DNA from: Mucilaginibacter sp.
GTDB taxonomy: Bacteria; Bacteroidota; Bacteroidia; Sphingobacteriales; Sphingobacteriaceae
DNA: 56,645 bases
Assembly (NCBI GenBank): GCA_028287895.1
Contig: JAQBOV010000085.1
Span: 1 to 56,645 of the forward strand
Direction of reading: 5' to 3'
The number at the start of each line of letters is the position of its first letter. Positions within the stretch are counted from its first letter, which is position 1. The position numbers were made by a program, and so were the translations under genes. Shown here in pieces: positions 18,744-27,041 of this stretch. The notes below the pieces were generated by a model. The model searched no databases. It saw only the letters and a program-made list of their open reading frames with translations, and was not told where the DNA came from.

Positions 18744-19747
18744 TATAAGCGTGTCTCCCGTTCAAATTGTTCTTTATTAGCTTCCTGCAATAGGATATTC
18801 GTTTTTACCACCGGCAGCGGATGCAAAGTTTCGTAATGATTTGCGCTGATAACCGACTGATTAGAAACTTTCCGCGGCCCTTCAATCACCCAGTCGCCAG
18901 TACTCTTTTTATCGAAACGACAGGTATTGCAAATAAACTCTTCCACCTCGCCATATACATCCTTGCGGGCGGTTACGCGCAATACGTCTTCGCCTTTATA
19001 CCAAAGGGTAACTTTACCATTGCAGCCGGGATGATCACAGTCGCGGTGCGCTTCAACCGGTTTGGTAAACCAAACACGATTTTTAAAGCGAAAAGTTTTA
19101 TCGGTTAATGCCCCTACCGGGCATACATCAATCACATTGCCCGAGAAATCATTATCAACGGCGGCTTTAATGTAAGTGGATATTTCTGAATGATCTCCCC
19201 GGTTCAGAATACCATGAATGCGATGATCGGTAATCTGATCAGCCACAAAAACACAGCGATAGCAAAGGATACACCTGGTCATGTGCAATTGTATCTTATC
19301 ACCGATATCTATTTTTTCGAATTTGCGACGATCAAACTCATAACGCGTTTTAGCGGCGCCATGATCAAAAGCCAGGTTTTGCAGATCACACTCACCGGCC
19401 TGGTCACAAATCGGACAATCCAGCGGGTGGTTGATCAATAAGATTTCAACAATACCTTTGCGGGCTTCAACTACTTCGGGGGAAGTAATATTTTGCACTT
19501 CCATCCCATCCATCACCGTGGTACGGCATGATGCAACCAGCTTGGGCATAGGGCGGGGGTCTTTTTCTGATCCTTTGCTTACCTTGACCAGGCAGGTGCG
19601 GCATTTACCACCACTGTCCTTCAATTTGGAATAATAGCACATAGCAGGCGGAACAATATCACCACCTATCTGCCTTGCGGCATTGAGGATCGTTGTTCCC
19701 GGCTCTACTTCAACTGGTATTCCGTCTATTGTTACTTTAACTGACAT
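18743..19747 (-). CDS. nuoG: NADH-quinone oxidoreductase subunit G, short form
   Basis: 334 aa from the chosen start MSVKVTIDG (an in-frame ATG 15 bases earlier is possible). Cluster ligands are intact: [2Fe-2S] N1b at Cys37/49/52/74; [4Fe-4S] N3-type (N5) with His107 and Cys111/114/120; [4Fe-4S] N4 at Cys159/162/165 and Cys209. It continues into the small Fe4S4-domain remnant (CDHPGC ... CNTCRF) and stops. The large molybdopterin-oxidoreductase-like domain of the roughly 900-aa proteobacterial NuoG is absent. Short NuoG is, to my knowledge, usual in this phylum rather than a truncation. Coupled to nuoH by TAATG. Confidence 0.9.
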   Translation of the reverse strand: MSVKVTIDGIPVEVEPGTTILNAARQIGGDIVPPAMCYYSKLKDSGGKCRTCLVKVSKGSEKDPRPMPKLVASCRTTVMDGMEVQNITSPEVVEARKGIVEILLINHPLDCPICDQAGECDLQNLAFDHGAAKTRYEFDRRKFEKIDIGDKIQLHMTRCILCYRCVFVADQITDHRIHGILNRGDHSEISTYIKAAVDNDFSGNVIDVCPVGALTDKTFRFKNRVWFTKPVEAHRDCDHPGCNGKVTLWYKGEDVLRVTARKDVYGEVEEFICNTCRFDKKSTGDWVIEGPRKVSNQSVISANHYETLHPLPVVKTNILLQEANKEQFERETRL

Positions 19748-19785
19748 TTTTATATTAGTCAAATTTATATCCTTATCACCTCATT

Positions 19786-19850
19786 AAGCAATCCCCGATA
19801 GGCAAATCCGCTCGGTATTGTTTGGGATTGCACCGTACCTGGCAATGACG
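19786..19850. repeat. Palindromic dispersed-repeat element in the nuoF-nuoG gap
   Basis: The 8-base arms GCAATCCC (19788-19795) and GGGATTGC (19824-19831) enclose a loop with a second inverted core (CCGATAG / CTCGGTA). The right side continues as ACCGTACCTGGCAATGACG. Reverse-complemented, this reads CGTCATTGCCAGGTACGG, which resembles the CGTCATTGCGAGG-type repeat I recall from genomes of this family. The left outer arm is missing, so the copy looks partial. Family membership is from memory, not from a search. Confidence 0.55.
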
Positions 19851-19861
19851 CTTTACTACGA

Positions 19862-21220
19862 TTACGCCGTTTCCTTCACATGCAACGGATCAGCATAATG
19901 AGCCAGCCCGTAATTTCCCCGCACTGCTTCAGCAGCGTTGGTCACATGCCATTCAAATTCGTCCCGGAAATGGCGTATGGCACTGGCCACCGGCCACGCT
20001 GCTGCATCACCCAGCGGACAAATGGTATTTCCTTCAATTTTTTTCGATACATCGACTAACAGGTCCATGTCGCTCATTTTGCCGTGGCCATATTCTAAAC
20101 GATGCAGCACTTTTTCCATCCAGCCTGTTCCTTCACGGCATGGGGAGCATTGCCCACAGCTTTCGTGATGATAAAAACGGGTAAAGTTCCAGGTGTTGCG
20201 CACAATACACTGGTCTTCATCAAAGGCGATAAAACCGCCCGAACCCATCATCGTTCCGCTAACAAAGCCACCATCTGCCAACGATTCATAGCTCATCAGG
20301 CGTGGCTCGTTATTGATCGTTTTCAAAAACAGATTCGCAGGAAGTATCGGCACTGATGAGCCGCCCGCTACAACCGCTTTTAAGCGTTTGCCACCAGCAA
20401 TGCCACCGCAATACTCATCAGAATACAAAAAATCTTCAACCGGAAGGCCCAGATCTATTTCATAAACGCCGGGTTTTTTTACATTACCCCCGGCAGAAAT
20501 CAGTTTAGTACCTGTACTGCGGCCTACCCCGATTTTTGCATATTCATCACCACCTTCGTTGATGATCGGCACAACTGCAGCAATAGATTCCACGTTGTTA
20601 ACCACCGTAGGACAGCCATATAAACCTGCAATGGCAGGGAAAGGCGGCTTAATACGCGGATTACCACGTTTGCCTTCCAATGATTCTAATAATGCGGTTT
20701 CTTCCCCGCAGATATAAGCACCGCCGCCCGGTTGAACGTATAGTTCAAGATCGTAGCCGGTGCCTAAAATATTTTTACCCAAAAATCCTTTATTCTTTGC
20801 TTCTGCAATGGCTTTTTCAAGGATGCGTATTTGCGGCATCATTTCGCCGCGAACATAAATGTAGGAAGCATTAGCCCCCAAAGCAAAACTCGAAACGATC
20901 ATCCCCTCTATTAACAGGTGAGGGATATAGGTCATTAAATAACGATCTTTAAAAGTTCCGGGTTCTGATTCATCCGCATTGCAAACCAGGTAACGGGCTA
21001 CGCCTTCAGGCTTGGCCAAAAAGCTCCATTTCATCCCGGTTGGGAATCCTGCGCCACCACGGCCACGTAAACCCGACTTCTTAACCTCCTCAACGATATC
21101 ATCGGGGGTTAACGTTTTCAAAGCCTTTTCAACAGCAGCATAACCACCCTTTGACCGGTAAACATCAAAAGTGTTGATGCCGGGTACGTTTATGTGTTCC
21201 AAAAGTAATTTGCGTCCCAT
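19862..21220 (-). CDS. nuoF: NADH-quinone oxidoreductase subunit F
   Basis: 452 aa; the NADH-dehydrogenating subunit with FMN and cluster N3. The FMN/NADH site has [18 protein letters not shown] and [20 protein letters not shown]; the N3 ligand motif is [15 protein letters not shown] with the fourth Cys in [11 protein letters not shown]. It begins 6 bases after the 59-aa small membrane protein. The 114-base gap to nuoG holds a palindromic repeat. Confidence 0.97.
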   Translation of the reverse strand: MGRKLLLEHINVPGINTFDVYRSKGGYAAVEKALKTLTPDDIVEEVKKSGLRGRGGAGFPTGMKWSFLAKPEGVARYLVCNADESEPGTFKDRYLMTYIPHLLIEGMIVSSFALGANASYIYVRGEMMPQIRILEKAIAEAKNKGFLGKNILGTGYDLELYVQPGGGAYICGEETALLESLEGKRGNPRIKPPFPAIAGLYGCPTVVNNVESIAAVVPIINEGGDEYAKIGVGRSTGTKLISAGGNVKKPGVYEIDLGLPVEDFLYSDEYCGGIAGGKRLKAVVAGGSSVPILPANLFLKTINNEPRLMSYESLADGGFVSGTMMGSGGFIAFDEDQCIVRNTWNFTRFYHHESCGQCSPCREGTGWMEKVLHRLEYGHGKMSDMDLLVDVSKKIEGNTICPLGDAAAWPVASAIRHFRDEFEWHVTNAAEAVRGNYGLAHYADPLHVKETA

Positions 21221-21226
21221 TGCTAT

Positions 21227-21406
21227 TTAATAAATCTTTCTAGTCATACTGTAATAATTAATATGCCTTACTACGCAGCTTACAAAAGCTATCACTATAA
21301 GCGGTTTTAAAATAATCGGACTGGTCTTAAATCCATCCGTTTCATAGATCATAACCGAAACCAGGACAAACAATGCATCTGCTAATATTAAGTCTGTCCT
21401 TTTCAT
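21227..21406 (-). CDS. Small two-helix membrane protein between nuoE and nuoF (59 aa)
   Basis: This 59-aa ORF starts MKRTDLILADALFVLVSV and ends SMTRKIY. Two hydrophobic stretches (about 6-21 and 29-46) are separated by a short polar turn, and the C-terminus is basic. It lies 21 bases after the 62-aa gene and 6 bases before nuoF, so it is packed into the operon. Size, two-helix layout, an Asp near the first helix (AD versus GD), and the ending (RKIY versus GKIY) suggest it is a divergent tandem paralogue of the 62-aa protein. No known complex I subunit matches. Function unknown. Confidence 0.65.
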   Translation of the reverse strand: MKRTDLILADALFVLVSVMIYETDGFKTSPIILKPLIVIAFVSCVVRHINYYSMTRKIY

Positions 21407-21427
21407 ATTAATTACACTTCATTGTTA

Positions 21428-21616
21428 TTAATATATTTTACCTGTTTGTTTATACCAGGTGATATGCCCAAAAATACTACGTCCTGTCAAAAGCAACAAT
21501 ACCAGGCTCATGGCCAATACATTTTGGGTAAAGTGACCGGTAACAAAATAAATAGCCGCTAATGCAATCACTACAATGATATCACCGTATATTACTCTGC
21601 TTTTAGTTACTGTCAT
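21428..21616 (-). CDS. Small two-helix membrane protein coupled to nuoE (62 aa)
   Basis: 62 aa with two hydrophobic segments (GDIIVVIALAAIYFVTG, about 11-27, and NVLAMSLVLLLLTGRSIF, about 32-49) and the end WYKQTGKIY. Its ATG overlaps the nuoE stop by one base (TGATG, 21614-21618), which strongly supports a real, translated gene. I do not recognise a standard complex I subunit. It could be a small accessory or assembly protein of the membrane arm; that is inference from position only. Confidence 0.75.
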   Translation of the reverse strand: MTVTKSRVIYGDIIVVIALAAIYFVTGHFTQNVLAMSLVLLLLTGRSIFGHITWYKQTGKIY

Positions 21617-22140
21617 CAGTTATTCGTTTTAGCCTTCAATCCATCGATCAGTGTATCAACCGATTCATTGGTCAAATTCTCATAAAAAGTATATTCAGGG
21701 CCTATCTGCAAAACCGGCCCGTACCCGCAGGCAGCCAGGCACTCCACACCCCTCCAGCTAAATAAGCCATCGGATGTTACTTCGCCTTCGCTTACACCTA
21801 ATTTTTGCTCAATGTGATCCATTATTTTTTCGGCGCCTACCAGGCAGCAGGGCCCGGTACGGCAAACCTCTAAAACATATTTCCCTTGCGGGCGCATAAA
21901 GTACATACTATAAAAAGTAGCTACTTCATAAACTTCAATAGGCTGTATATGCAGGTATCCGGCCACCTTATCCATTGCAGGTACACTCACCCAGCCAAAT
22001 TTTGCCTGTACCAAATGCAGTATGGGCAGCAAGCCCGATTTTTGCTTTCCCTTCGGATAGCGGCTTGCGATATCATCAAACTGTTTGATCAGCTCCGGTG
22101 AAAATTCAACCGGAACGCTTGTGTCTTCTACTTTAAGCAT
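21616..22140 (-). CDS. nuoE: NADH-quinone oxidoreductase subunit E
   Basis: 174 aa thioredoxin-like [2Fe-2S] subunit (cluster N1a), partner of NuoF. Likely ligands are Cys93 and Cys98 (EVCRTGPCC) plus Cys134 and Cys138 (GVECLAACGYGP). Upstream lies the helical domain with PKGKQKSGLLPILH and VYEVATFYSMYF. Its start overlaps the nuoD stop by 8 bases, and its stop overlaps the next small gene. Confidence 0.96.
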   Translation of the reverse strand: MLKVEDTSVPVEFSPELIKQFDDIASRYPKGKQKSGLLPILHLVQAKFGWVSVPAMDKVAGYLHIQPIEVYEVATFYSMYFMRPQGKYVLEVCRTGPCCLVGAEKIMDHIEQKLGVSEGEVTSDGLFSWRGVECLAACGYGPVLQIGPEYTFYENLTNESVDTLIDGLKAKTNN

Positions 22141-23344
22141 CTAATTCTCCGGCAATAACGTTTAAACTACTCATATTTATTATCGCATCCGAAAGCAGCA
22201 TCCCCCGGCTCATCGGCGCGTACATCTGGTAATTGATGAAACTTGGCCTGCGGAAATGCAAACGGTACGGTGTACGGCCGCCATCATTCACCAGGTAAAA
22301 GCCCAGCTCTCCGTTAGCGCCTTCAACGGCATGATAAACTTCAGTACGCGGGGTTGGCACCTCGCCCATCACAATTTTAAAGTGATAGATCAGCGCTTCC
22401 ATATTGTTATAAACTTCTTCTTTTGGCGGCAAATAATAGTCCGGCACATCAGCATGGAAAATATCCGATGGTTCCTTCTCAATTTTATTTAAAGCCTGCT
22501 CAATCAGGCGCAAACTTTGCCACATTTCTTCGTTGCGTACCAGAAAGCGGTTGTAAACATCACCATTGCTGCCAACAGGTACTTCAAAATCAAAATCCTC
22601 ATATGAGCTGTAGGGCTCCATCGCGCGCACATCATAATCAACACCGGCTGCGCGCAGCAAAGGGCCGCTCCAGCTATAGCTTAAAGCTTCCTCCGCAGAA
22701 ACTGCCGCTACGTCCCTGGTCCGGTCGATAAAAATACGGTTACGGTTAAACAAAGCTTCAAATTCCTTTAAGGCTTTTGGAAATTCCCTTAAAAACTTGC
22801 GCGTTTTCTCAAAAGCGATAGGATTAAAATTACGTTCGAACCCGCCTATCCGGCCAATATTGGTAGTCAGGCGTGATCCGCAGATCTCCTCGTATATCTC
22901 GTAAATATCCTCCCGGTATTTCATCATATAGAGGAAACCGGTGAAAGCACCCGTGTCAACACCCAACACCCCGTTACAGATAATGTGATCTGATATACGG
23001 GCAAGTTCCATGGCAATGATGCGCATATAATCCACACGTTTAGGCATTTGGATACCCAAAAGCTTTTCAACCGTCATATGCCAGCCCATATTATTGATCG
23101 GCGACGAACAATAGTTCATCCTGTCCGTCAGCGGGGTGATCTGATAGAATGGCCGGTGCTCGGCTATCTTTTCGAAAGCACGATGGATGTAGCCTATGGT
23201 TGATACGCCGCTTACGATACGCTCGCCATCAAGGGTCAGCACATTCTGAAACACACCATGTGTGGCAGGGTGAGTTGGCCCCAGGTTAAGGGTTGAATAT
23301 TCGGTTTGCGGATCGTTATCAGTATATACAGGATGAGTTCGCAT
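22133..23344 (-). CDS. nuoD: NADH-quinone oxidoreductase subunit D
   Basis: 403 aa, the 49-kDa subunit lining the quinone cavity next to N2. It shows LGPTHPATHGVFQNVLTLDGE, the conserved quinone-site loop GYIHRAFEKIAEHR, QITPLTDRMNY, RISDHIICNGVLGVDTGAFT, and the C-terminal PSFINYQMYAPMSRG. NuoC and NuoD are separate genes here, unlike the fused NuoCD of enterobacteria. It lies 6 bases after nuoC. Confidence 0.97.
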   Translation of the reverse strand: MRTHPVYTDNDPQTEYSTLNLGPTHPATHGVFQNVLTLDGERIVSGVSTIGYIHRAFEKIAEHRPFYQITPLTDRMNYCSSPINNMGWHMTVEKLLGIQMPKRVDYMRIIAMELARISDHIICNGVLGVDTGAFTGFLYMMKYREDIYEIYEEICGSRLTTNIGRIGGFERNFNPIAFEKTRKFLREFPKALKEFEALFNRNRIFIDRTRDVAAVSAEEALSYSWSGPLLRAAGVDYDVRAMEPYSSYEDFDFEVPVGSNGDVYNRFLVRNEEMWQSLRLIEQALNKIEKEPSDIFHADVPDYYLPPKEEVYNNMEALIYHFKIVMGEVPTPRTEVYHAVEGANGELGFYLVNDGGRTPYRLHFRRPSFINYQMYAPMSRGMLLSDAIINMSSLNVIAGELDA

Positions 23345-23350
23345 TTTATA

Positions 23351-23854
23351 TTACCTTCCGAAAAAATAATCTCTTTTATCAACACGATTAGGGTCTTCCA
23401 GCGGGTATTCTCTCCGCATCGGGAAAACCGTCATGTCATCAACATTTAATATTCTGCGCAAATCGGGATGGCCTTCAAACTCTACGCCAAAAAAATCGTA
23501 AGTTTCACGTTCCATCCAGTTAGCGCCGTTCCAAAGCACAGTAGCCGTGGGAATTTTCACATCGTCATCGGCCATAAAAACTTTTATACGGATGCGCACA
23601 TTATTCACCAGGCTGTGTAAATGATAAATAACGCCTATTGGCTTTTCGTTTTCGGGATAATGAATGCCCGTAAGATCCGTCAGGTAAATAAACTGCAGCT
23701 TAGCATCGGTCTTTAAAAAAGTCAACAGATCGATGATCTTTTCGCGGCTGGTCTCAAGGGTTAGTAATCCGAAAGGCTCGCTAATAGCAGTTACACCGTC
23801 TTCAAACTTGCCTTTTATGCTGCCAAGTAGCTCTTCGTTGGTTATCTTGCTCAT
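23351..23854 (-). CDS. nuoC: NADH-quinone oxidoreductase subunit C
   Basis: 167 aa, the 30-kDa subunit. The family signature is ERETYDFFGVEFEGHPDLRR followed by FPMRREYPLEDP; the N-terminal part has LQFIYLTDLTGIHYP. Its ATG shares a base with the nuoB stop (TAATG at 23852-23856). Usual length for an unfused NuoC. Confidence 0.96.
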   Translation of the reverse strand: MSKITNEELLGSIKGKFEDGVTAISEPFGLLTLETSREKIIDLLTFLKTDAKLQFIYLTDLTGIHYPENEKPIGVIYHLHSLVNNVRIRIKVFMADDDVKIPTATVLWNGANWMERETYDFFGVEFEGHPDLRRILNVDDMTVFPMRREYPLEDPNRVDKRDYFFGR

Positions 23855-24396
23855 TATTGGATCCCGTATGAAGCTAATAATTTTTGGTATTCAGGGCTTT
23901 CCCTTCTGCGCAAGGATTCTGTTTGTACCAGTTTTTGAATCTGTATAAACCCATCTATGACAGCTTCGGGCCGCGGCGGACAACCGGGCACGTATACATC
24001 AACAGGTATGATCTCATCGATCCCCTGCAGCACAGAATAGCTATCAAATATACCGCCGCTTGAGGCGCAAGCCCCCATAGCTAATACCCATCGCGGTTCG
24101 GCCATTTGCAGGTATACCTGCCTTAATACCGGCCCCATTTTTTTTGAAATCGTACCCATTACCATCAGCAGGTCTGCCTGGCGCGGTGAAAAACTTAATC
24201 GCTCTGCACCAAATCTCGACAAATCGTAGGTAGAGGCCATAGTGGCCATAAATTCAATACCACAGCATGAAGTAGCAAAAGGTAGTGGCCATAATGAATA
24301 TGAACGCGCTAAACCGACTGCTTTATCAAGCGATGTAGCAAAAAATCCTGCGCCTTCTACACCTGGAGGAGCTTCAACAATTTGAATATCACTCAT
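23854..24396 (-). CDS. nuoB: NADH-quinone oxidoreductase subunit B
   Basis: 180 aa subunit holding the terminal [4Fe-4S] cluster N2 that reduces quinone. Ligands are the tandem Cys44-Cys45 (ATSCCGIEFM), Cys110 (GACASSGG) and Cys139 (VPGCPPRPE). The stretch RFGAERLSFSPRQADLLMV is invariant in the family. A 244-base gap with a palindromic repeat element separates it from nuoA, an unusually long break in an otherwise tight operon. Confidence 0.97.
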   Translation of the reverse strand: MSDIQIVEAPPGVEGAGFFATSLDKAVGLARSYSLWPLPFATSCCGIEFMATMASTYDLSRFGAERLSFSPRQADLLMVMGTISKKMGPVLRQVYLQMAEPRWVLAMGACASSGGIFDSYSVLQGIDEIIPVDVYVPGCPPRPEAVIDGFIQIQKLVQTESLRRRESPEYQKLLASYGIQ

Positions 24397-24525
24397 GATC
24401 TACAATAAATAGAATATACTCGTTACCAGCATATGCCTGATAACAAGTACAAATTTACAACAAATAACTATGTAAAAAATACACCATGTCAGATGGGTAT
24501 TATATTTAGAATCAGTCTAAACAGT

Positions 24526-24638
24526 AAGCCCCGCCTGAATACTCCCGGCAGGGAGGACTTGATTTGCTCGTTTTAAAAAACTATACATTTATCAGTAAAC
24601 TCTAAAAGTCTCCCTTGCGGGGACATTTACAGGGGCTT
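24526..24638. repeat. MITE/REP-like palindromic element in the nuoA-nuoB gap
   Basis: A left arm at 24526-24560 (AAGCCCC ... CTCCCGGCAGGGAGGACTT) and a right arm at 24606-24638 (AAGTCTCCCTTGCGGGGA ... AGGGGCTT) are imperfect inverted copies of about 34 bases around a 45-base AT-rich centre. The element ends 2 bases from the nuoA stop codon. There is no ORF inside. The outer AAGCCCC/GGGGCTT ends match exactly. Confidence 0.7.
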
Positions 24639-24640
24639 CT

Positions 24641-25012
24641 TTAATCCCAGTCTAACGCTCCTTTTTTTATGACATAAACAAACCCGAGCAGAAGCGTAGC
24701 CATAAAAATGAACATTTCTATCATGCCCTCCTTACCCAACTCCTTGAAATTAATTGCCCAGGGATACATAAATATCACTTCCACATCAAATAACACAAAC
24801 AATATGGCTACCAGGAAATATTTAATGGACATTGGTGTGCGGGCGTTCCCTATCACCTCAATACCGGACTCGAACGGGGTAAGCTTATCAGCGGTAACAC
24901 GCTTAGGGCCAATTTTGTGTGTTACGAACATGGTGGTAACCACAAAACCAACGGCCACTAACATCTGAAATATAATAGGCAAATAATTTACCGGCAAACT
25001 TTGTATTTCCAT
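24641..25012 (-). CDS. nuoA: NADH-quinone oxidoreductase subunit A
   Basis: 123 aa, three helices, ND3 homologue. The conserved loop after TM1 reads KLTPFESGIEVIGNARTPMS (ND3 usually has a Cys here; this protein has the Ile-Glu form), then KYFLVAILFVLFDVEVIFMYPWA with the acidic DVEV motif. It is the first gene of the nuo operon. A -7 promoter box ends 5 bases before the ATG. Confidence 0.96.
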   Translation of the reverse strand: MEIQSLPVNYLPIIFQMLVAVGFVVTTMFVTHKIGPKRVTADKLTPFESGIEVIGNARTPMSIKYFLVAILFVLFDVEVIFMYPWAINFKELGKEGMIEMFIFMATLLLGFVYVIKKGALDWD

Positions 25013-25016
25013 GGTG

Positions 25017-25024
25017 CAAATATA
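25017..25024 (-). promoter_or_regulatory. Putative nuo operon promoter -7 box (TATATTTG)
   Basis: The minus strand TATATTTG matches TAnnTTTG and ends 4 bases before the nuoA start codon (25012), so initiation would fall at or within a few bases of the ATG. This would give a nearly leaderless mRNA. No convincing -33 TTTG is visible because the upstream terminator occupies that place. Confidence 0.5.
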
Positions 25025-25035
25025 CTAATGGATCA

Positions 25036-25068
25036 ATAATAAAAAAGCCCCTTTCTATTCGGGGGCTT
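25036..25068 (-). terminator. Rho-independent terminator after the TPR gene
   Basis: In transcript sense AAGCCCC (25068-25062) pairs with GGGGCTT (25051-25045) around a 10-base loop, followed by a U-rich tail (TTTTTTATTATT). It separates the TonB/TPR cluster from the nuo operon. Confidence 0.85.
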
Positions 25069-25094
25069 CAGATTCATCTTTTCAACTATGATAT

Positions 25095-26813
25095 CTATTT
25101 ACTTTTGCCGCCGGCTTTACGCTTAAAGTAATCCAGTGCCTGTTTATTGGTCGGATCTGTATCACGAGCTTTCCCAAAGTTCTCAGCAGCTTTTGCCTGG
25201 TCTTTTTCTTTATATTCGTAATAGGTACCTAAATAAACGTAAGCATTAGCCAGGTTTTTCTTCTCATCATCAGTTGGTGTGGCTTTTGCACTGATTAAAG
25301 CGATGTACTGCTCATAATAAGGTTTCGCTAAACCTTTTATATTATTACGGTCAGCGTCTTTTGCATCGTTAACATATGCGCGATATAATACAACCGTCGG
25401 AATTGGTGTGGTAGCTTTATGCTGAATATAGCTGAATGCTGAATCCGCTTTTGTTAATAAAGTAGTATCAGGCTTGTTAGAGTCAAATGCAAAATAATAA
25501 CTAAATCCTTCACGTAAATAATCATTTAAGGTCGCTTTTCGGGACTTGGATACAAAAGTCGCATAAGCATCGCCTGCCTGTCTATATTTCTTTTTCGCGT
25601 ATAAGCTCGCTGCAATCTCTCCGTAGACGTCAACCTGGGTCGTATCCAGCTCTAAAGCTTTATGCAATGTTTGTATACCTAATGAATCCTGACCGGTTTT
25701 GATTTGCAAACGGCCCAGGTATAAATAGTCACGCGGGATAACACGTTTGGGGTCAGCTTTAGTGACCCAGGTGGTCATTGCGGTTAAACCAGCAGGATAA
25801 TCCTTGTTTTCATAAGCTGCATAGCCCAGGTAACGGTATACCCTTAAATTGGTGTTTGCTGATTTTGCCAGCTCAGAGGCCACCTGCTGCAGCGTCTGAT
25901 AATCTCCGGCGTTGATCAGGAAGTCGGCATAACGCATCTGCGATTCTATCGAGTTATCGGTTAAACTGATATATTTTTTGTACTGCTCAACAGCTTCCTT
26001 GATCTTTACGGAAGCTTTAGCAGGTACGCTTGTTGCCCAGCGATAATCCGTTTCAGCCCATTCCCGGTAAGCCGGGCCGTAATTAGGGTCAATGGCTAAT
26101 GCAGCCTGAAATTGTTTTTCAGCATCTTCAAAGTTATCCGCATATTTCCATAATACGCCCAATGCGACGTTAGCGGCCGGCGATTTGGGATCAATGGCTA
26201 AAGCATTTGAAAAATTAGTATAAGCATCATCGCTCTTTAAAAGTAAACGGTCAGCTTCGCCCATGGTTATAAATAACTCCGGATCATTTGATGAAGCGGC
26301 CACGTTTTTGTCCTTGCCTTTTACCGCGCTGGCAGCGTTTCCTTTGTTTAATATATTAAGGGCTGCCGTAGCATCGGCAGGAGCAACTTTTCCATTCGCC
26401 TGCGGCAATAAATAACCTTTTGCGATGTACACATATGGTTTACTATCTTTACCTGCCAAAGCAACAGCCTGATTAAAGTTATTGGTAGCGCCGGTCTGGT
26501 CTTTATCCAGGCGTGCTACTGTACCCAAACCCGCATAGTTTAATGCTGATTTAGGGTTTACAGCTAATCCTTTTTGAAAAACCGCTTTGGCTGAATCCGG
26601 ATAATCCTGTTTGATGTATACCCAGCCCAGGTAAAAATAGTTTTCATCCTTGGTTGATTGCGTAACAATCAAATTCTTTAACATCGATTTCGCTTTCTGG
26701 AATTGCTCGGCATCAATAGCTTTTTTTGCATCGGCAACGCTTTGCGCAAAAACTGATGAACTTACAAATACCAGGCCTATGCCGGCAGCAGCTATTTTAC
26801 TGATAATTTTCAT
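25095..26813 (-). CDS. Exported tetratricopeptide-repeat protein
   Basis: 572 aa with a signal peptide (MKIISKIAAAGIGLVFVSSSVFAQ). The rest is a chain of TPR helices, visible as YFYLGWVYIKQDYPDSAKAV, AALAIDPNYGPAYREWAET, and YVYLGTYYEYKEKDQAKAAE, and it ends basic (KRKAGGKSK). It is probably periplasmic and a scaffold. It is the last gene of the ExbB/ExbD/TonB/PstS-like cluster, an arrangement recurrent in Bacteroidota, and is closed by the terminator at 25036-25068. Its specific role is unknown. Confidence 0.85.
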   Translation of the reverse strand: MKIISKIAAAGIGLVFVSSSVFAQSVADAKKAIDAEQFQKAKSMLKNLIVTQSTKDENYFYLGWVYIKQDYPDSAKAVFQKGLAVNPKSALNYAGLGTVARLDKDQTGATNNFNQAVALAGKDSKPYVYIAKGYLLPQANGKVAPADATAALNILNKGNAASAVKGKDKNVAASSNDPELFITMGEADRLLLKSDDAYTNFSNALAIDPKSPAANVALGVLWKYADNFEDAEKQFQAALAIDPNYGPAYREWAETDYRWATSVPAKASVKIKEAVEQYKKYISLTDNSIESQMRYADFLINAGDYQTLQQVASELAKSANTNLRVYRYLGYAAYENKDYPAGLTAMTTWVTKADPKRVIPRDYLYLGRLQIKTGQDSLGIQTLHKALELDTTQVDVYGEIAASLYAKKKYRQAGDAYATFVSKSRKATLNDYLREGFSYYFAFDSNKPDTTLLTKADSAFSYIQHKATTPIPTVVLYRAYVNDAKDADRNNIKGLAKPYYEQYIALISAKATPTDDEKKNLANAYVYLGTYYEYKEKDQAKAAENFGKARDTDPTNKQALDYFKRKAGGKSK

Positions 26814-26850
26814 TTTTATAATTATTCGTTAATAATTTGTTTTTTTACTG

Positions 26851-26937
26851 GCACTCATGAGTGCTATTATTTCGTATTTTAATGATAATGAACTATCATG
26901 AGCTATTTACGCTTAGCTTTTGAGCTTCGCTCATGAT
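26851..26937. promoter_or_regulatory. Paired inverted repeats upstream of the TPR gene
   Basis: The 228-base gap before the TPR gene holds a 14-base perfect palindrome GCACTCATGAGTGC (26851-26864) and a hairpin with 9-base arms ATCATGAGC (26895-26903) and GCTCATGAT (26929-26937). The CTCATGA core occurs in all three places. They could be operators or RNA stem-loops; neither has a terminator U-tail. Confidence 0.45.
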
Positions 26938-27041
26938 GGTTACCTCCTATAATTATTCGTCAAATATTGATTTAAAACGGGCCGATACCTGCTTCCCTAT
27001 TGATAAGAAATACGGCCCAAAGTTTAAATGCGCTTAACTTT

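Noticed and set aside
18743..19747. NuoG as a frameshifted or broken gene
   Set aside because: The stop codon forms a TAATG coupling with nuoH, and all cluster ligands are intact, so the short form looks native.
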